Assembly: GCA_029572955.1 (NCBI GenBank)
Contig: JAKPQE010000181.1
Coordinates: forward strand, 1 to 59,389
Reading direction: 5' to 3'
DNA from: Pseudomonadota bacterium
GTDB lineage: Bacteria; Pseudomonadota; Alphaproteobacteria; Rhizobiales; JAKPQE01
DNA: 59,389 bases
Shown: piece after piece, positions 16,692 through 24,954 of the stretch
How the letters are laid out: the number at the start of each line of letters is the position of its first letter
Position numbering within the stretch: the stretch's first letter is position 1
Made by a program: the position numbers and the translations under genes
Notes under the pieces: model-generated
What the model was told of the DNA's origin: nothing
The model's input: the letters and a program-made list of their open reading frames with translations, nothing else
Database searches by the model: none

Positions 16692-17863
16692 CGCGGCACT
16701 CCGGGCAGGTTCTCGACGACGGTCACGCGGGACCGGGCGGCGATGGCGCGCTGGCTGTAGAGAACGACGCGATCGTCGGCGGCAAGGCCGGACAGGATCT
16801 GGATGTGGCCGTCGAGGTCGGTCGCCCCGGTGCGCACCGGGGCAAAGCGCACGCCGTCGTCGGCGACGACCCAGACGCCGAGGGCGCCGTCGACGCGGCG
16901 GATGGCGGCTTCGGGCAGCACCGGCGTCGCGGCGAGGGCGGGGAGCGCAACGGTGATTTCGGCGAGCTCGCCGATCGGCGGCAGCGGGTCGGGGATCACA
17001 TCGAAGACGACCTTGGCGAGAAGCTCCTCGGTCACCTCGTCGGCGAGCGGCTCGATGCGCAGGACCTTGCCGGCAAGCGTCGTGCCGGCGCGCGAGCGCA
17101 GGACGATCGCGGCGCCGAGCCCGGGCACGAGGCCGGCCGAGCGCAACTGGTCGAAGCGGACGTCGAGCCAGAGGCTCGTCGGGTCGACGAGCTGCAGCAC
17201 CGCCTGGCCGGCGACGACGGTGGTGCCGGGGTCGGCTTCGCGGGCGACCACGAGGCCATCGACCGGGGCAACGAGGCGCATGTTGGCGCGCTGGCGCTGC
17301 AGGCCGTCGCGTTCGGCGACGGCGCGGGCGAGTTCCTTCTCGGCGCCTTCGAGATTGGCACGGGCGAGGGCAAGGCTCGCGCCGGCGACCTGGAAGTCCT
17401 GGCGGCGCGCCTCGGTGCCGGCGTCGCTGACGACGCCGCTCTTCGACAGGGCGTCGTAGCGGCGCGCCTGGGCTTCGGCGTATTCGGCGCGGGCGGTCGA
17501 GTCGGTGACCTGCGCCCGGGCGGCGGCGACGGCCGATTCAGCGCGGCCGAGGGCGGCGTTCGCCGCCTCGATGCGATCGTCGAGATCGACCGGGTCCATT
17601 TCGCCGAGCAGCGTGCCGGCGGCGACGCGGTCGCCGACATTGACGTCGACGCTGGCGACACGGCCGGCGACTGTCGGGCCGATGCGGTAGACGTAGCGCG
17701 CCTCGACGGTGCCGATACCGAAAAGCGCCGGCGACAGGGCGGCTTCGTTGACCGAGACGACGGTCACCGGGATCGGCGCCAGCGGGCCGGAGCGCAGCGC
17801 GACGAAGGCGAGAAGGCCGGCGAGCGGCACGAGGATCGCAAAGAGGGCAAGCTTGCGGGTCAT
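16688..17863 (-). CDS. HlyD/RND-type periplasmic adaptor
   Basis: About 391 residues with one N-terminal membrane anchor (LFAILVPLAGLLAFVAL) and a complete adaptor layout: lipoyl half (VAGRVASVDVNVGDRVAAGTLLGEMD), an alpha-helical coiled-coil hairpin rich in Ala/Arg/Glu (about residues 90-190), second lipoyl half (RLVAPVDGLVVAREADPG) and beta-barrel plus membrane-proximal domains. It bridges the FtsX-type permease to an outer-membrane duct. It starts 10 bp after the TetR stop. Confidence 0.9.
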   Translation of the reverse strand: MTRKLALFAILVPLAGLLAFVALRSGPLAPIPVTVVSVNEAALSPALFGIGTVEARYVYRIGPTVAGRVASVDVNVGDRVAAGTLLGEMDPVDLDDRIEAANAALGRAESAVAAARAQVTDSTARAEYAEAQARRYDALSKSGVVSDAGTEARRQDFQVAGASLALARANLEGAEKELARAVAERDGLQRQRANMRLVAPVDGLVVAREADPGTTVVAGQAVLQLVDPTSLWLDVRFDQLRSAGLVPGLGAAIVLRSRAGTTLAGKVLRIEPLADEVTEELLAKVVFDVIPDPLPPIGELAEITVALPALAATPVLPEAAIRRVDGALGVWVVADDGVRFAPVRTGATDLDGHIQILSGLAADDRVVLYSQRAIAARSRVTVVENLPGVPR

Positions 17864-17873
17864 GGGCGGCGGC

Positions 17874-18482
17874 TCACGAGGTTGCGGCGATCGCGCGGCG
17901 ATAAAGGGCGAAGGCGCCGGGGGCGGCGGTGCGGATCGAGCGGGCGTCGCCGGAGAGCAGCGATTGCATGACGAGGCCCTGGATGGTGCCGACGAAGAGC
18001 GCCGCGGCGGCGGCGGCATCGACCGCGGCGGCGATCTCGCCGTTCGTCTTGCCGGCATCGATCAGCAGGGTCAGGCGCTCGCCGTAGCGGGCAAGGAGCG
18101 TGCGGGCCATGCGCTTGCCGGCGGTGTCCTCGGCGCGCTGCAGTTCGCCGAACATCATGCGCGGCACGCCGGGATGGGCGGCGACGAACTCGATGTGGGT
18201 GGCGAACATCGCCTCGAGGGCGGCGAGGGGGGAGGCGGCGTCGGCGGCGGCGCGATCGATTCGGGCGAGCAGGCGCTCGGCGACCCATTCCATCACCGCC
18301 TGCCAGATCGCATCCTTCGACGGAAAGTGGCGGAAGATCGCGGCCTGCGACAGGTTCATGCGCTCGGCGATGGCCGCCGTGGTGATGTCGCCGGGGTTCT
18401 GCTCGGCGGCAAGCGCGACGACCGTCTCGACGGTCGCGGCGCGGCGCTCCTCGGCGGGAAGATGGCGGGCGGTGGTCTGCAC
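17874..18482 (-). CDS. TetR/AcrR family repressor of the exporter operon
   Basis: About 202 residues. An N-terminal helix-turn-helix (TTAAIAERMNLSQAAIFRHF, about residues 34-53) is followed by the all-helical ligand-binding domain of TetR proteins. It is the first gene of a TetR-HlyD-permease-ATPase unit and a 24-bp perfect palindrome lies just 12 bp before its start codon, so it almost certainly represses itself and the exporter and is released by a ligand related to the exported compound. Confidence 0.92.
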   Translation of the reverse strand: MQTTARHLPAEERRAATVETVVALAAEQNPGDITTAAIAERMNLSQAAIFRHFPSKDAIWQAVMEWVAERLLARIDRAAADAASPLAALEAMFATHIEFVAAHPGVPRMMFGELQRAEDTAGKRMARTLLARYGERLTLLIDAGKTNGEIAAAVDAAAAAALFVGTIQGLVMQSLLSGDARSIRTAAPGAFALYRRAIAATS

Positions 18483-18493
18483 GGCGGTACCGG

Positions 18494-18517
18494 AAGTAAG
18501 TGATTAATCACTTACTT
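18494..18517. promoter_or_regulatory. TetR operator, perfect 24-bp palindrome
   Basis: Arms AAGTAAGTGATT and AATCACTTACTT are exact reverse complements with no spacer. Its position 12 bp before the TetR start codon and its TAAGTGA core, typical of AcrR-type sites, make it the autoregulatory operator. Confidence 0.88.
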
Positions 18518-18753
18518 TTCCGACGATCCCGGCCCGAAGTCAAGCCGGGCAGGTGAAAAGGCGCGAAAGGCGGGCCCGGCAGGGCGTGAAGATCGGGTCG
18601 AGCCGGGAGAGAAGGCCCGGCGCGAGGGCGTGCGGGCGCGACGGATTGGCCGGGCGCGGCGGGGTGATCCGGCGCGAAGGAGCTGCCGCCGCAGGCGGTG
18701 GCGGCGGTGTGTCGCGAGGCGGGGTGTGGCGTCGATGCCAAACGGGCAGCGGG

Positions 18754-19461
18754 CTATTCCGGTTCGCCGATGGTGAGCGTGATCTCGCCGACGCCGTCGA
18801 TGCGACCTTCGAGGCGGTCGCCGGGGACGACCGGGCCGACGCCGGAGGGCGTGCCGGTATAGACGAGGTCGCCGGGGGCGAGGTGGTAGAAGCGCGACAG
18901 GTGGACGATGGTCTCGGCGACCGAGTTGATCATCTCGGCAAGGTCGCCCGACTGGCGCGTCTCGCCGTTGACCGAGAGCTCGATGCGGCCGGCGGTCGGG
19001 TGGCCGATCGCGGCGGCGGGCACGATTTCGGAGAGCACGGCGGCGTTCTCGAAGTCCTTGCCGAGGTCCCAGGGCCGGCGCTTGTCCTTGGCCTCGCCCT
19101 GCAGGTCGCGGCGGGTGAGGTCGAGGCCGCAGGCATAGCCGAAGACGAGATCGAGGGCTTTTTCGAGCGGCAGGCGGAAGCCGGCCGCGCCGATGGCGGC
19201 GACGAGCTCCATTTCGTGGTGGCAGTCGGCGGTTCCGGGCGGATAGGGGATGGTCGCGCCGGAGGCGACATAGGAAAAGGGCGACTTGGTGAAGTAGAAC
19301 GGGTCTTCCTTGACCGCAGTCGCGCCCATTTCGGCGGCGTGGGCGGCGTAGTTGCGGCCGACGCAGAAGATGCGATGGATGGGAAAGCCGCGCGAGCTGT
19401 CGCGCACGGGCACGAGCGGCAGCGGTCGTGGCGGAAAGAGTGGGTCGTCGGTGGCGCTCAT
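18754..19461 (-). CDS. Fumarylacetoacetate hydrolase family protein
   Basis: About 235 residues covering a full FAH catalytic domain. The motifs are IFCVGRNYAAHAAEMG at the start, metal-ligand Glu residues in HHEMELVAAIG, YACGLDLTRRDLQ and GDLVYTGTPSGVGPV. These are typical of single-domain FAHs such as fumarylpyruvate hydrolase or acylpyruvase, which cleave C-C bonds of 2,4-diketo acids with Mg2+. The ATG at 19461 is preferred; the open frame upstream to 19587 crosses a region with promoter-like AT-rich sequence. No aromatic catabolic neighbours are present to fix the substrate. Confidence 0.9.
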   Translation of the reverse strand: MSATDDPLFPPRPLPLVPVRDSSRGFPIHRIFCVGRNYAAHAAEMGATAVKEDPFYFTKSPFSYVASGATIPYPPGTADCHHEMELVAAIGAAGFRLPLEKALDLVFGYACGLDLTRRDLQGEAKDKRRPWDLGKDFENAAVLSEIVPAAAIGHPTAGRIELSVNGETRQSGDLAEMINSVAETIVHLSRFYHLAPGDLVYTGTPSGVGPVVPGDRLEGRIDGVGEITLTIGEPE

Positions 19462-19573
19462 CGGGGCCGTGCTCGTCGGTGACACTGGGCGTGCGGGACG
19501 GCGAGCCAAGCACGCCGCGGGCCGGCGGGCAACAGCGGAGTTGGCGACGGCTTTTCCGAAACCTTTCACGATA

Positions 19574-19607
19574 CGGAATAAATCCATTCTAGTTTTGACA
19601 TATTCCG
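19574..19607. promoter_or_regulatory. Inverted repeat in divergent promoter region
   Basis: CGGAATA (19574-19580) and TATTCCG (19601-19607) are exact inverted repeats 20 bp apart, with TTGACA at 19595-19600 between them. They lie in the 240-bp gap between the FAH-family gene and lrgA, which are divergent. The spacing of two helical turns fits a site for paired dimers, but no regulator gene is adjacent. Confidence 0.35.
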
Positions 19608-19701
19608 CTTAAACACCGGAGCGGCTAGCTGTTGCGTCGGATATGGCGGCGGGTCGCGCCATCCGGCAAAATGACCTGAAACGGCGGGAGAGGCGCAGAT
19701 C

Positions 19702-20082
19702 ATGTTGCGCGCGTTCGGATTGCTGCTTGCATGTCAGTTGCTCGGCGAGGTGCTGGTGCGGCTCGCCGGCTGGCCCGTGCCGGGACCGGTGATGGGCCTC
19801 ATCCTGCTCGTTGCCGGCCTCGGGCTCGCGGCGCGCCTCGGCAAGGTCGCGCCGGAGACGGTGACGGCGAGCGAACTCGGGCGCACCTCGTCGGCGCTGA
19901 TCGCGGCGCTCGGCATCCTGTTCGTTCCGGCCGGTGCCGGCGTCGTCCAGCATTTCGGTCAGATCGCGGCGCATGGCGCGGCGATCGCGGTCGCGCTCGT
20001 CGTCTCGACGATCCTGACGCTCACGGTCACGGCGGCGGTCTTCGTCGCCGTCCGCCGGGCAATGGACCGGGGGGAGGAGTGA
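19702..20082 (+). CDS. lrgA: LrgA/CidA family membrane protein
   Basis: About 126 residues with four predicted membrane helices and the CidA/LrgA family pattern (LACQLLGEVLVRLAGWPVPG, ALGILFVPAGAGVVQH). LrgA is holin-like; in Staphylococcus it opposes murein hydrolase activity and in other bacteria the pair transports pyruvate or glycolate-like acids. The stop is 1 bp before the lrgB start, so the two are one unit. Confidence 0.9.
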   Translation: MLRAFGLLLACQLLGEVLVRLAGWPVPGPVMGLILLVAGLGLAARLGKVAPETVTASELGRTSSALIAALGILFVPAGAGVVQHFGQIAAHGAAIAVALVVSTILTLTVTAAVFVAVRRAMDRGEE

Positions 20083-20083
20083 G

Positions 20084-20803
20084 ATGGACAATCCGTTCCA
20101 GCTCTGGGTCTATCTCTCGGCGACGCCGCTGCTGTGGCTGACCATCACGGTCGTTGCCTGGCTCGGCGCCGACGCCATCGCCAAGGCGAGCGGGCGCCAT
20201 CCGCTGGTCAATCCGGTGCTGATCGCGATCCTCACGGTCGCCGGGCTCCTGGCGGTGACCGGCACGCCCTATGCCCGCTATTTCGAGGGCGCGCAGTTCG
20301 TCCATTTCCTGCTCGGCCCGGCGACGGTGGCGCTCGCCATTCCGATGTTCGCCAATATCCGCACGGTGCGGCGCAATCTCGTGCCGATGGTCGCGGCGCT
20401 CATTGCCGGCGCGGTCACGGCGATCGTCTCGACGATCGCCATCGCGGCGGCGTCCGGGGCACCGCAGAAGGTGCTCGTCGCGCTCGCCCCGAAGTCGGTG
20501 ACGGCGGCGATCGCCATGGGCATCAGCGAGGGGCTCGGCGGCGAGCCGGCGCTGACGGCGGTGCTGGTCATCACCACCGGCATCCTCGGCGCGGTGATGA
20601 TGACGCCGCTGATGAACCTGCTGCGTATCCGCGATCAGGCAGCGCGCGGCTTCGCGGTCGGCCTTGCCTCGCACGGCATCGGCACGGCGCAGGCCTTCAC
20701 GGTCGATCCGGTCGCGGGTACCTTCGCCGGTATCGCCATGGGGCTCAACGCGGTCGCGAGCGCCTTTCTCGTTCCGGCCGTCTTCAGGCTGATGGCCGGC
20801 TAG
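20084..20803 (+). CDS. lrgB: LrgB/CidB family membrane protein
   Basis: About 239 residues, very hydrophobic with seven or more helices. LrgB-family landmarks are present: FLLGPATVALAIPMFAN, APKSVTAAIAMGISEGLGG and FAVGLASHGIGTAQAF. It works with LrgA. Its stop codon lies at the outer edge of the palindromic element at 20803-20915, which may end transcription or stabilise the transcript. Confidence 0.93.
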   Translation: MDNPFQLWVYLSATPLLWLTITVVAWLGADAIAKASGRHPLVNPVLIAILTVAGLLAVTGTPYARYFEGAQFVHFLLGPATVALAIPMFANIRTVRRNLVPMVAALIAGAVTAIVSTIAIAAASGAPQKVLVALAPKSVTAAIAMGISEGLGGEPALTAVLVITTGILGAVMMTPLMNLLRIRDQAARGFAVGLASHGIGTAQAFTVDPVAGTFAGIAMGLNAVASAFLVPAVFRLMAG

Positions 20804-20915
20804 AGCAAAATCAGAAAAAGTCGATCGACTTTTTCGACCAGATTTTGCTCCAGCTATTCGAATCTGGAGCGATTTCTCGCCAACCGAACGATTCGGTTCG
20901 GTCGGGAATCGCTCC
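20803..20915. repeat. Compound intergenic palindrome (two nested hairpins)
   Basis: First unit 20803-20850: outer arms GAGCAAAATC and GATTTTGCTC enclose a perfect 22-bp palindrome at 20814-20835 (arms GAAAAAGTCGA and TCGACTTTTTC). Second unit 20866-20915: arms GGAGCGATT and AATCGCTCC enclose AACCGAA/TTCGGTT at 20882-20898. It fills the gap between lrgB and the DUF202 gene and its AT-rich composition contrasts with the surroundings. It looks like a dispersed repetitive palindrome of the kind common in Rhizobiales, though no second copy is in this window. Confidence 0.8.
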
Positions 20916-20939
20916 GGAAAACGCCCGTCACAGCCGGGA

Positions 20940-21296
20940 ATGTCGAAGATGATCAAGAACTTCGCCGATCATGCCGCGAACGAGCGGACGTTCCTGTCCT
21001 GGGTCCGCACGGCGATCGCCATCATCGGCTTCGGTATCGTCGTGGAGCGGATGGACCTGTTCGGCGGTCCGTCGTTGGTCGGCTCGACGACGACGGGGCT
21101 GCTGCTCGTCGGCGTCGGGATCGTGCTCCTGGCGGTCTCGGGCTATCGCTTCCTGGTGCTGCGCCGGCAGATCTCGGACGAGGCCGAGCGTCCGGCACCG
21201 CCGATCGAGGCGGACCTGCTGCTCGCCGTCGTGCTCGGCGTCCTCGCGCTGGCGGTCGCGATCTTCGCGCTGCACGTCGTCGGTCCGCGCGGCTGA
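20940..21296 (+). CDS. DUF202 small membrane protein
   Basis: About 118 residues with three membrane helices. The N-terminal FADHAANERTFLSWVRTAIA motif is the DUF202 (YidH-like) signature, in which the N-E-R-T-x-L-A/S-W-x-R-T block is highly conserved. Function is unknown. It follows lrgB at 136 bp with the palindromic element between them, so joint transcription is uncertain. Confidence 0.9.
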   Translation: MSKMIKNFADHAANERTFLSWVRTAIAIIGFGIVVERMDLFGGPSLVGSTTTGLLLVGVGIVLLAVSGYRFLVLRRQISDEAERPAPPIEADLLLAVVLGVLALAVAIFALHVVGPRG

Positions 21297-21333
21297 AGCC
21301 ACCGCGCGGCGGAAGGGCTCGGCTCCCGGCGGG

Positions 21334-24078
21334 TCAGGCGACCGCCGACTTCGGATCGGCCCGGCGATCGGCGATGGCCACCTTGTCGGCGGCTTCGGCG
21401 ACGTCGAGGCTGACCCGCACCACCGAGGCATCGCCCTCGTAGCGCTCGACCTTGAAGCCGAGATCGCGGCACATCGCCAGCATCGAGCGATTGCCGGCGA
21501 GCACGTCGCCGTAGATCGTGGTGACGCCTTCGTCGGCGGCGAAGTCGATCAGCTTGCGCATCAAGAGCCAGCCGAGGCCGCGGCCCTTGAGGTCGGAGCG
21601 CACGATGACCGCGTATTCGCCGGTCTCGCGGTCCGCATCGAGGGCGAGCCGGGAGACGCCGAGCATGGTCTTGCCGTCCGGCGAGAAGGCGATGAAGGCC
21701 ATCGAGCGCTCGTAGTCGAGCTGGGTCAGGCGGGCGATGAACTTGTGCGACAGCTCCTTGACCGGCGCGAAGAAGCGCAGGCGGATGTCCTCCGGCGTCA
21801 GGTTGTCGAAGAACTCCTCGTAGAACTCCTCGTCCTCCGGCTTCACCGGGCGGATCAGCACGTCGAGATCGCCACTTGTCGTCTCGTCGGCGATCCACTT
21901 GGAGGGATAGGGACGGATGGCGAAGCGTTCCTCGGCGCGCCGGCCCGGCGCGACGGCGGCGACGCGGACGCGGGCGTCGAGGGCGACGGCACCGCTTTCG
22001 TCGGCGAGCAGCGGGTTGATGTCGAGTTCGACGATCTCGGGCACCTCGACGAGCATGCGCGACAGGCCGAGCAGCACCCGCACGATGGCGTCGTGGTCGG
22101 CGCGCGGATGGTCGCGATAGCCGGCGAGCAGCTTGGCGACGCGCGTCTCGGCGATCATGTCGCGGGCGAGCAGCGCATCGAGCGGCGGCAGGCCGATCGA
22201 GCGGTCGGCGAGGACTTCCACCGCCGTGCCGCCGGCACCGAAGAGGATGATCGGGCCGAACAGCGGGTCGGTGGCGACGCCGGCGATGAGTTCGACGCCG
22301 TAGGGGCGCACGATCATCGGCTCGACGGTGAAGCCGTCGATCCGGGCGTCGGGCATCACGCGGCGGGCGGTCTCGAGCATGGTGACCGCGCTCGCTTCGG
22401 CTTCGCGGGCGCTCCTGAGGCCGAGGCGGACGCCGCCGACATCGGATTTGTGGGTGATGTCGGCCGAGCGGATCTTCAGCGCCACGGCCTTCTCGTGGGC
22501 GAGGATGCCGGCGGCGACGCGGCCGACATCGGCCGGGTCCCTGGCGACTTCGGCGAGCGCCACCGGGATGTGGTAGGCGGCGAGCATGGCCTTGGCCTCG
22601 TCCGAGGTCAGAAGGCCGTTGCCGCCGGCGGCAAGGCCGCGCCTGACGATGGCGCGCACGCGCTGGCGATCGGGCTCGGCGCCTTCCGGCAGGGCCGGCG
22701 GCATGCGGGTCAGGAGTTCCTGGCGGTTGCGGTAGCGGATGACGTGGCGGATGCCGGCGATCGCGGTCGAGGGCGTCTCGTAGTTCGGCACGCCGTTCGA
22801 CGAGAGGATCTGGCGGGCGTCGCGGGCGGCGGCGTCGCCGAGCCAGCAGGCGAACAGCGGCTTGACCCGGCGGGTCGCGTCCCAGGCGGCGATCGTCGCC
22901 TCGGCGGCGGCGCTCGGCGAGGTCAGCGCCGTCGGGCAGTTGATGACGAGCACGGCGTCGGTGTCGGCGTCGCGCAGGGTCGCCTCGATGGCGGCGCGAT
23001 AGCGCTCCGGCGGGGCGTCGCCGATGATGTCAACCGGATTGCCGCGCGACCAGATCGGCGGCAGCGCCGCGTCGAGGGCGGCGACGGTCTCGGGCGTCAG
23101 CTGCGAGAGCTGGGCGTCGCGGCCTTCCAGAGCGTCGGCGGCAAGCACGCCGGCGCCGCCGCCATTGGTGACGATACCGAGGCGATGGCCGGGGAACGGC
23201 TTGATGCGGCTGACGGTTTCGGCGGCGGTGAAGAGCTCGTCGAGGGAGAAGACGCGCAGCACGCCGGCGCGGCGCAGGGCGGCGTCGAAGACGGCGTCGG
23301 AGGCGGCGAGGGCGCCGGTGTGGGACGCCGCGGCGCGGGCAGCGGCCTCGTTGCGGCCGCCCTTGATGGCGATGACCGGCTTGACGCGAGCGGCGAGACG
23401 GGCGGCCGACAGGAAGCGGCGGGCGTCGGTGATCGCCTCGAGATAGAGCAGGATCGAGCGGGTGTTCACGTCGGCGGCGAAATAGTCGAGCAGGTCCGAG
23501 ACGTCGACGTCGAGGACGTCGCCGAGCGAGACCACCGAGCGGAAGCCGATGCCGCGGGAATGGGCCCAGTCGACGACGGTGGTGACGAGCGCGCCGGACT
23601 GCGACAGGAAGGCGACGTCGCCCTTCATCGGATTGATGTGGGCAAAGCTCGCATTGAGGCCGACCTCGGGAACGAGCAGGCCGATGCAGTTGGGGCCGAG
23701 CAGGCGCATGTCGTGGCGCCGGGCGTTGGCGAGGGTTTCGGCGCCGAGGCTGCCGGGGCCCTTGCCGAGGCCGGCGGTGATGATCACCGCGTTGCGGGTG
23801 CCGCGCCCGCCGAGTTCGTCGATGATGCCCGGCACCGTCGCGGCCGGCGCGGCGATGACGGCCAGGTCCGGCGCTTCCGGCAGATCGGAGATCGAGTTGC
23901 GGCACGGATAGGGGCCGATATGGTCGCGCTTCGGATTGACGATCCGGACCGGACCGTCGAAGCCGGCTCCCATCAGATTGGTCAGGACGGTGTTGCCGAC
24001 GGTGCCCGGGGTGCCGCTGGCACCGATGAGGGCGATCGAACGGGGGCGGAAGAAGGCGCTGAGATTGCGGGTCGGCAT
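21334..24078 (-). CDS. PatZ-type acyl-CoA synthetase (NDP-forming)/GNAT fusion
   Basis: About 914 residues in the order of Pat/PatZ protein lysine acetyltransferases: CoA-binding Rossmann domain (residues 1-130, SIALIGASGTPGTVGN), ligase-CoA part (about 150-450, with FLSQSGALVTTVVDWA), ATP-grasp domain (about 480-700, VALKIRSADITHKSDVGGV) and a C-terminal GNAT domain (about 735-895) with VIVRSDLKGRGLGWLLM as the acetyl-CoA binding loop. These proteins acetylate acetyl-CoA synthetase and other lysines in response to acyl-CoA or cAMP. Length and domain order are normal. No Acs or sirtuin gene is close. The ATG at 24078 starts directly at the conserved N-terminus. Confidence 0.92.
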   Translation of the reverse strand: MPTRNLSAFFRPRSIALIGASGTPGTVGNTVLTNLMGAGFDGPVRIVNPKRDHIGPYPCRNSISDLPEAPDLAVIAAPAATVPGIIDELGGRGTRNAVIITAGLGKGPGSLGAETLANARRHDMRLLGPNCIGLLVPEVGLNASFAHINPMKGDVAFLSQSGALVTTVVDWAHSRGIGFRSVVSLGDVLDVDVSDLLDYFAADVNTRSILLYLEAITDARRFLSAARLAARVKPVIAIKGGRNEAAARAAASHTGALAASDAVFDAALRRAGVLRVFSLDELFTAAETVSRIKPFPGHRLGIVTNGGGAGVLAADALEGRDAQLSQLTPETVAALDAALPPIWSRGNPVDIIGDAPPERYRAAIEATLRDADTDAVLVINCPTALTSPSAAAEATIAAWDATRRVKPLFACWLGDAAARDARQILSSNGVPNYETPSTAIAGIRHVIRYRNRQELLTRMPPALPEGAEPDRQRVRAIVRRGLAAGGNGLLTSDEAKAMLAAYHIPVALAEVARDPADVGRVAAGILAHEKAVALKIRSADITHKSDVGGVRLGLRSAREAEASAVTMLETARRVMPDARIDGFTVEPMIVRPYGVELIAGVATDPLFGPIILFGAGGTAVEVLADRSIGLPPLDALLARDMIAETRVAKLLAGYRDHPRADHDAIVRVLLGLSRMLVEVPEIVELDINPLLADESGAVALDARVRVAAVAPGRRAEERFAIRPYPSKWIADETTSGDLDVLIRPVKPEDEEFYEEFFDNLTPEDIRLRFFAPVKELSHKFIARLTQLDYERSMAFIAFSPDGKTMLGVSRLALDADRETGEYAVIVRSDLKGRGLGWLLMRKLIDFAADEGVTTIYGDVLAGNRSMLAMCRDLGFKVERYEGDASVVRVSLDVAEAADKVAIADRRADPKSAVA

Positions 24079-24271
24079 AACGTTCCTGTTTCACTGATGC
24101 ATCGGCGCATGCTGCAGCGCAATATAAGGCGAGGTTATGACGATTCCGTCAATGGCCGTAAATTAGAAAAACCGAATTCGTCGGTATCCCTTGGTATCGG
24201 TCGACCGCAAAGCAAAGCCGCCGCACGCGGTCGGCGTGCGGCGGCTCGATTTTCGCGTCGAAAAAGGGGCG

Positions 24272-24952
24272 TCAGCGGATCATGTCCGGCTGCGTCTCTT
24301 CCAGGTACTTCTCCTCGATCTCGGAGAGTTCGACCGTCTCGTAGCCCGTGATCATGGTCTTGATGTAGTGGGTCAGCGTCTTGCCGGTGGTGGTCATGTA
24401 GACGTGGATCACGACGAAGGTGACCATCAGGAAGGCGGCCGCGGTGTGGACGAACACCACGAGGACGAAGAACCACTGACCGGTGACGAGGTCCGACCAC
24501 AGCGGATAGGCGAGATAGACGATGCCCGTCGACCACAGCGCCGGGCCGATGATCACCATGAAGGTGAGATAGGCGAGCGACTGCAGCGCGTTCTGCTTGC
24601 GCCTCAGGGTCTTGTGGTAGGGATGGGGCGAGCCCATCAGGATCCCGTAGGCGTAGAAGCGGATGACGTCGAAGAGGCCGGCGCGCTGCGGCAGGTATTG
24701 CCGCCACTGGCCGGTGGTGAAGTGCCAGAAGGTGGTGAAGATCCACAGCACGATGAGAACGATCGCGGCGATGGTGTGGACGCCGACGGCGGTCTCGAAC
24801 GACATCAGGCTGTGGGTGCCGTGCAGGCCGAAGCCCGAGAAGGCGAGGATGGCGATCAGGAGGGCCTGCGACCAGTGCCAGAAGCGCTCGTAGCGGGAGT
24901 AGATCCTGACGGCCCGCTTGTAGGGCCCGGAATGGGTGCGTTCGGTTGCCAT
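24272..24952 (-). CDS. Membrane cytochrome b partner of octaheme cytochrome
   Basis: About 226 residues with four membrane helices and the histidines of the FdnI/HydC cytochrome b561 family (RFWHWSQALL in helix one, later HTIAA, WHFTTG and VIHVYMTTTGKTLTHYIKTM). Such subunits carry two b haems and pass electrons between quinol and a periplasmic enzyme. Its start is 2 bp after the stop of the octaheme cytochrome gene, so the two are a pair: the b subunit probably oxidises ubiquinol and feeds the octaheme protein. Confidence 0.88.
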   Translation of the reverse strand: MATERTHSGPYKRAVRIYSRYERFWHWSQALLIAILAFSGFGLHGTHSLMSFETAVGVHTIAAIVLIVLWIFTTFWHFTTGQWRQYLPQRAGLFDVIRFYAYGILMGSPHPYHKTLRRKQNALQSLAYLTFMVIIGPALWSTGIVYLAYPLWSDLVTGQWFFVLVVFVHTAAAFLMVTFVVIHVYMTTTGKTLTHYIKTMITGYETVELSEIEEKYLEETQPDMIR

Positions 24953-24954
24953 GA

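Noticed and set aside
20971-24351. 1,126-residue open frame opposite the PatZ-type gene
   Set aside because: Antisense shadow of a gene with clear family motifs.
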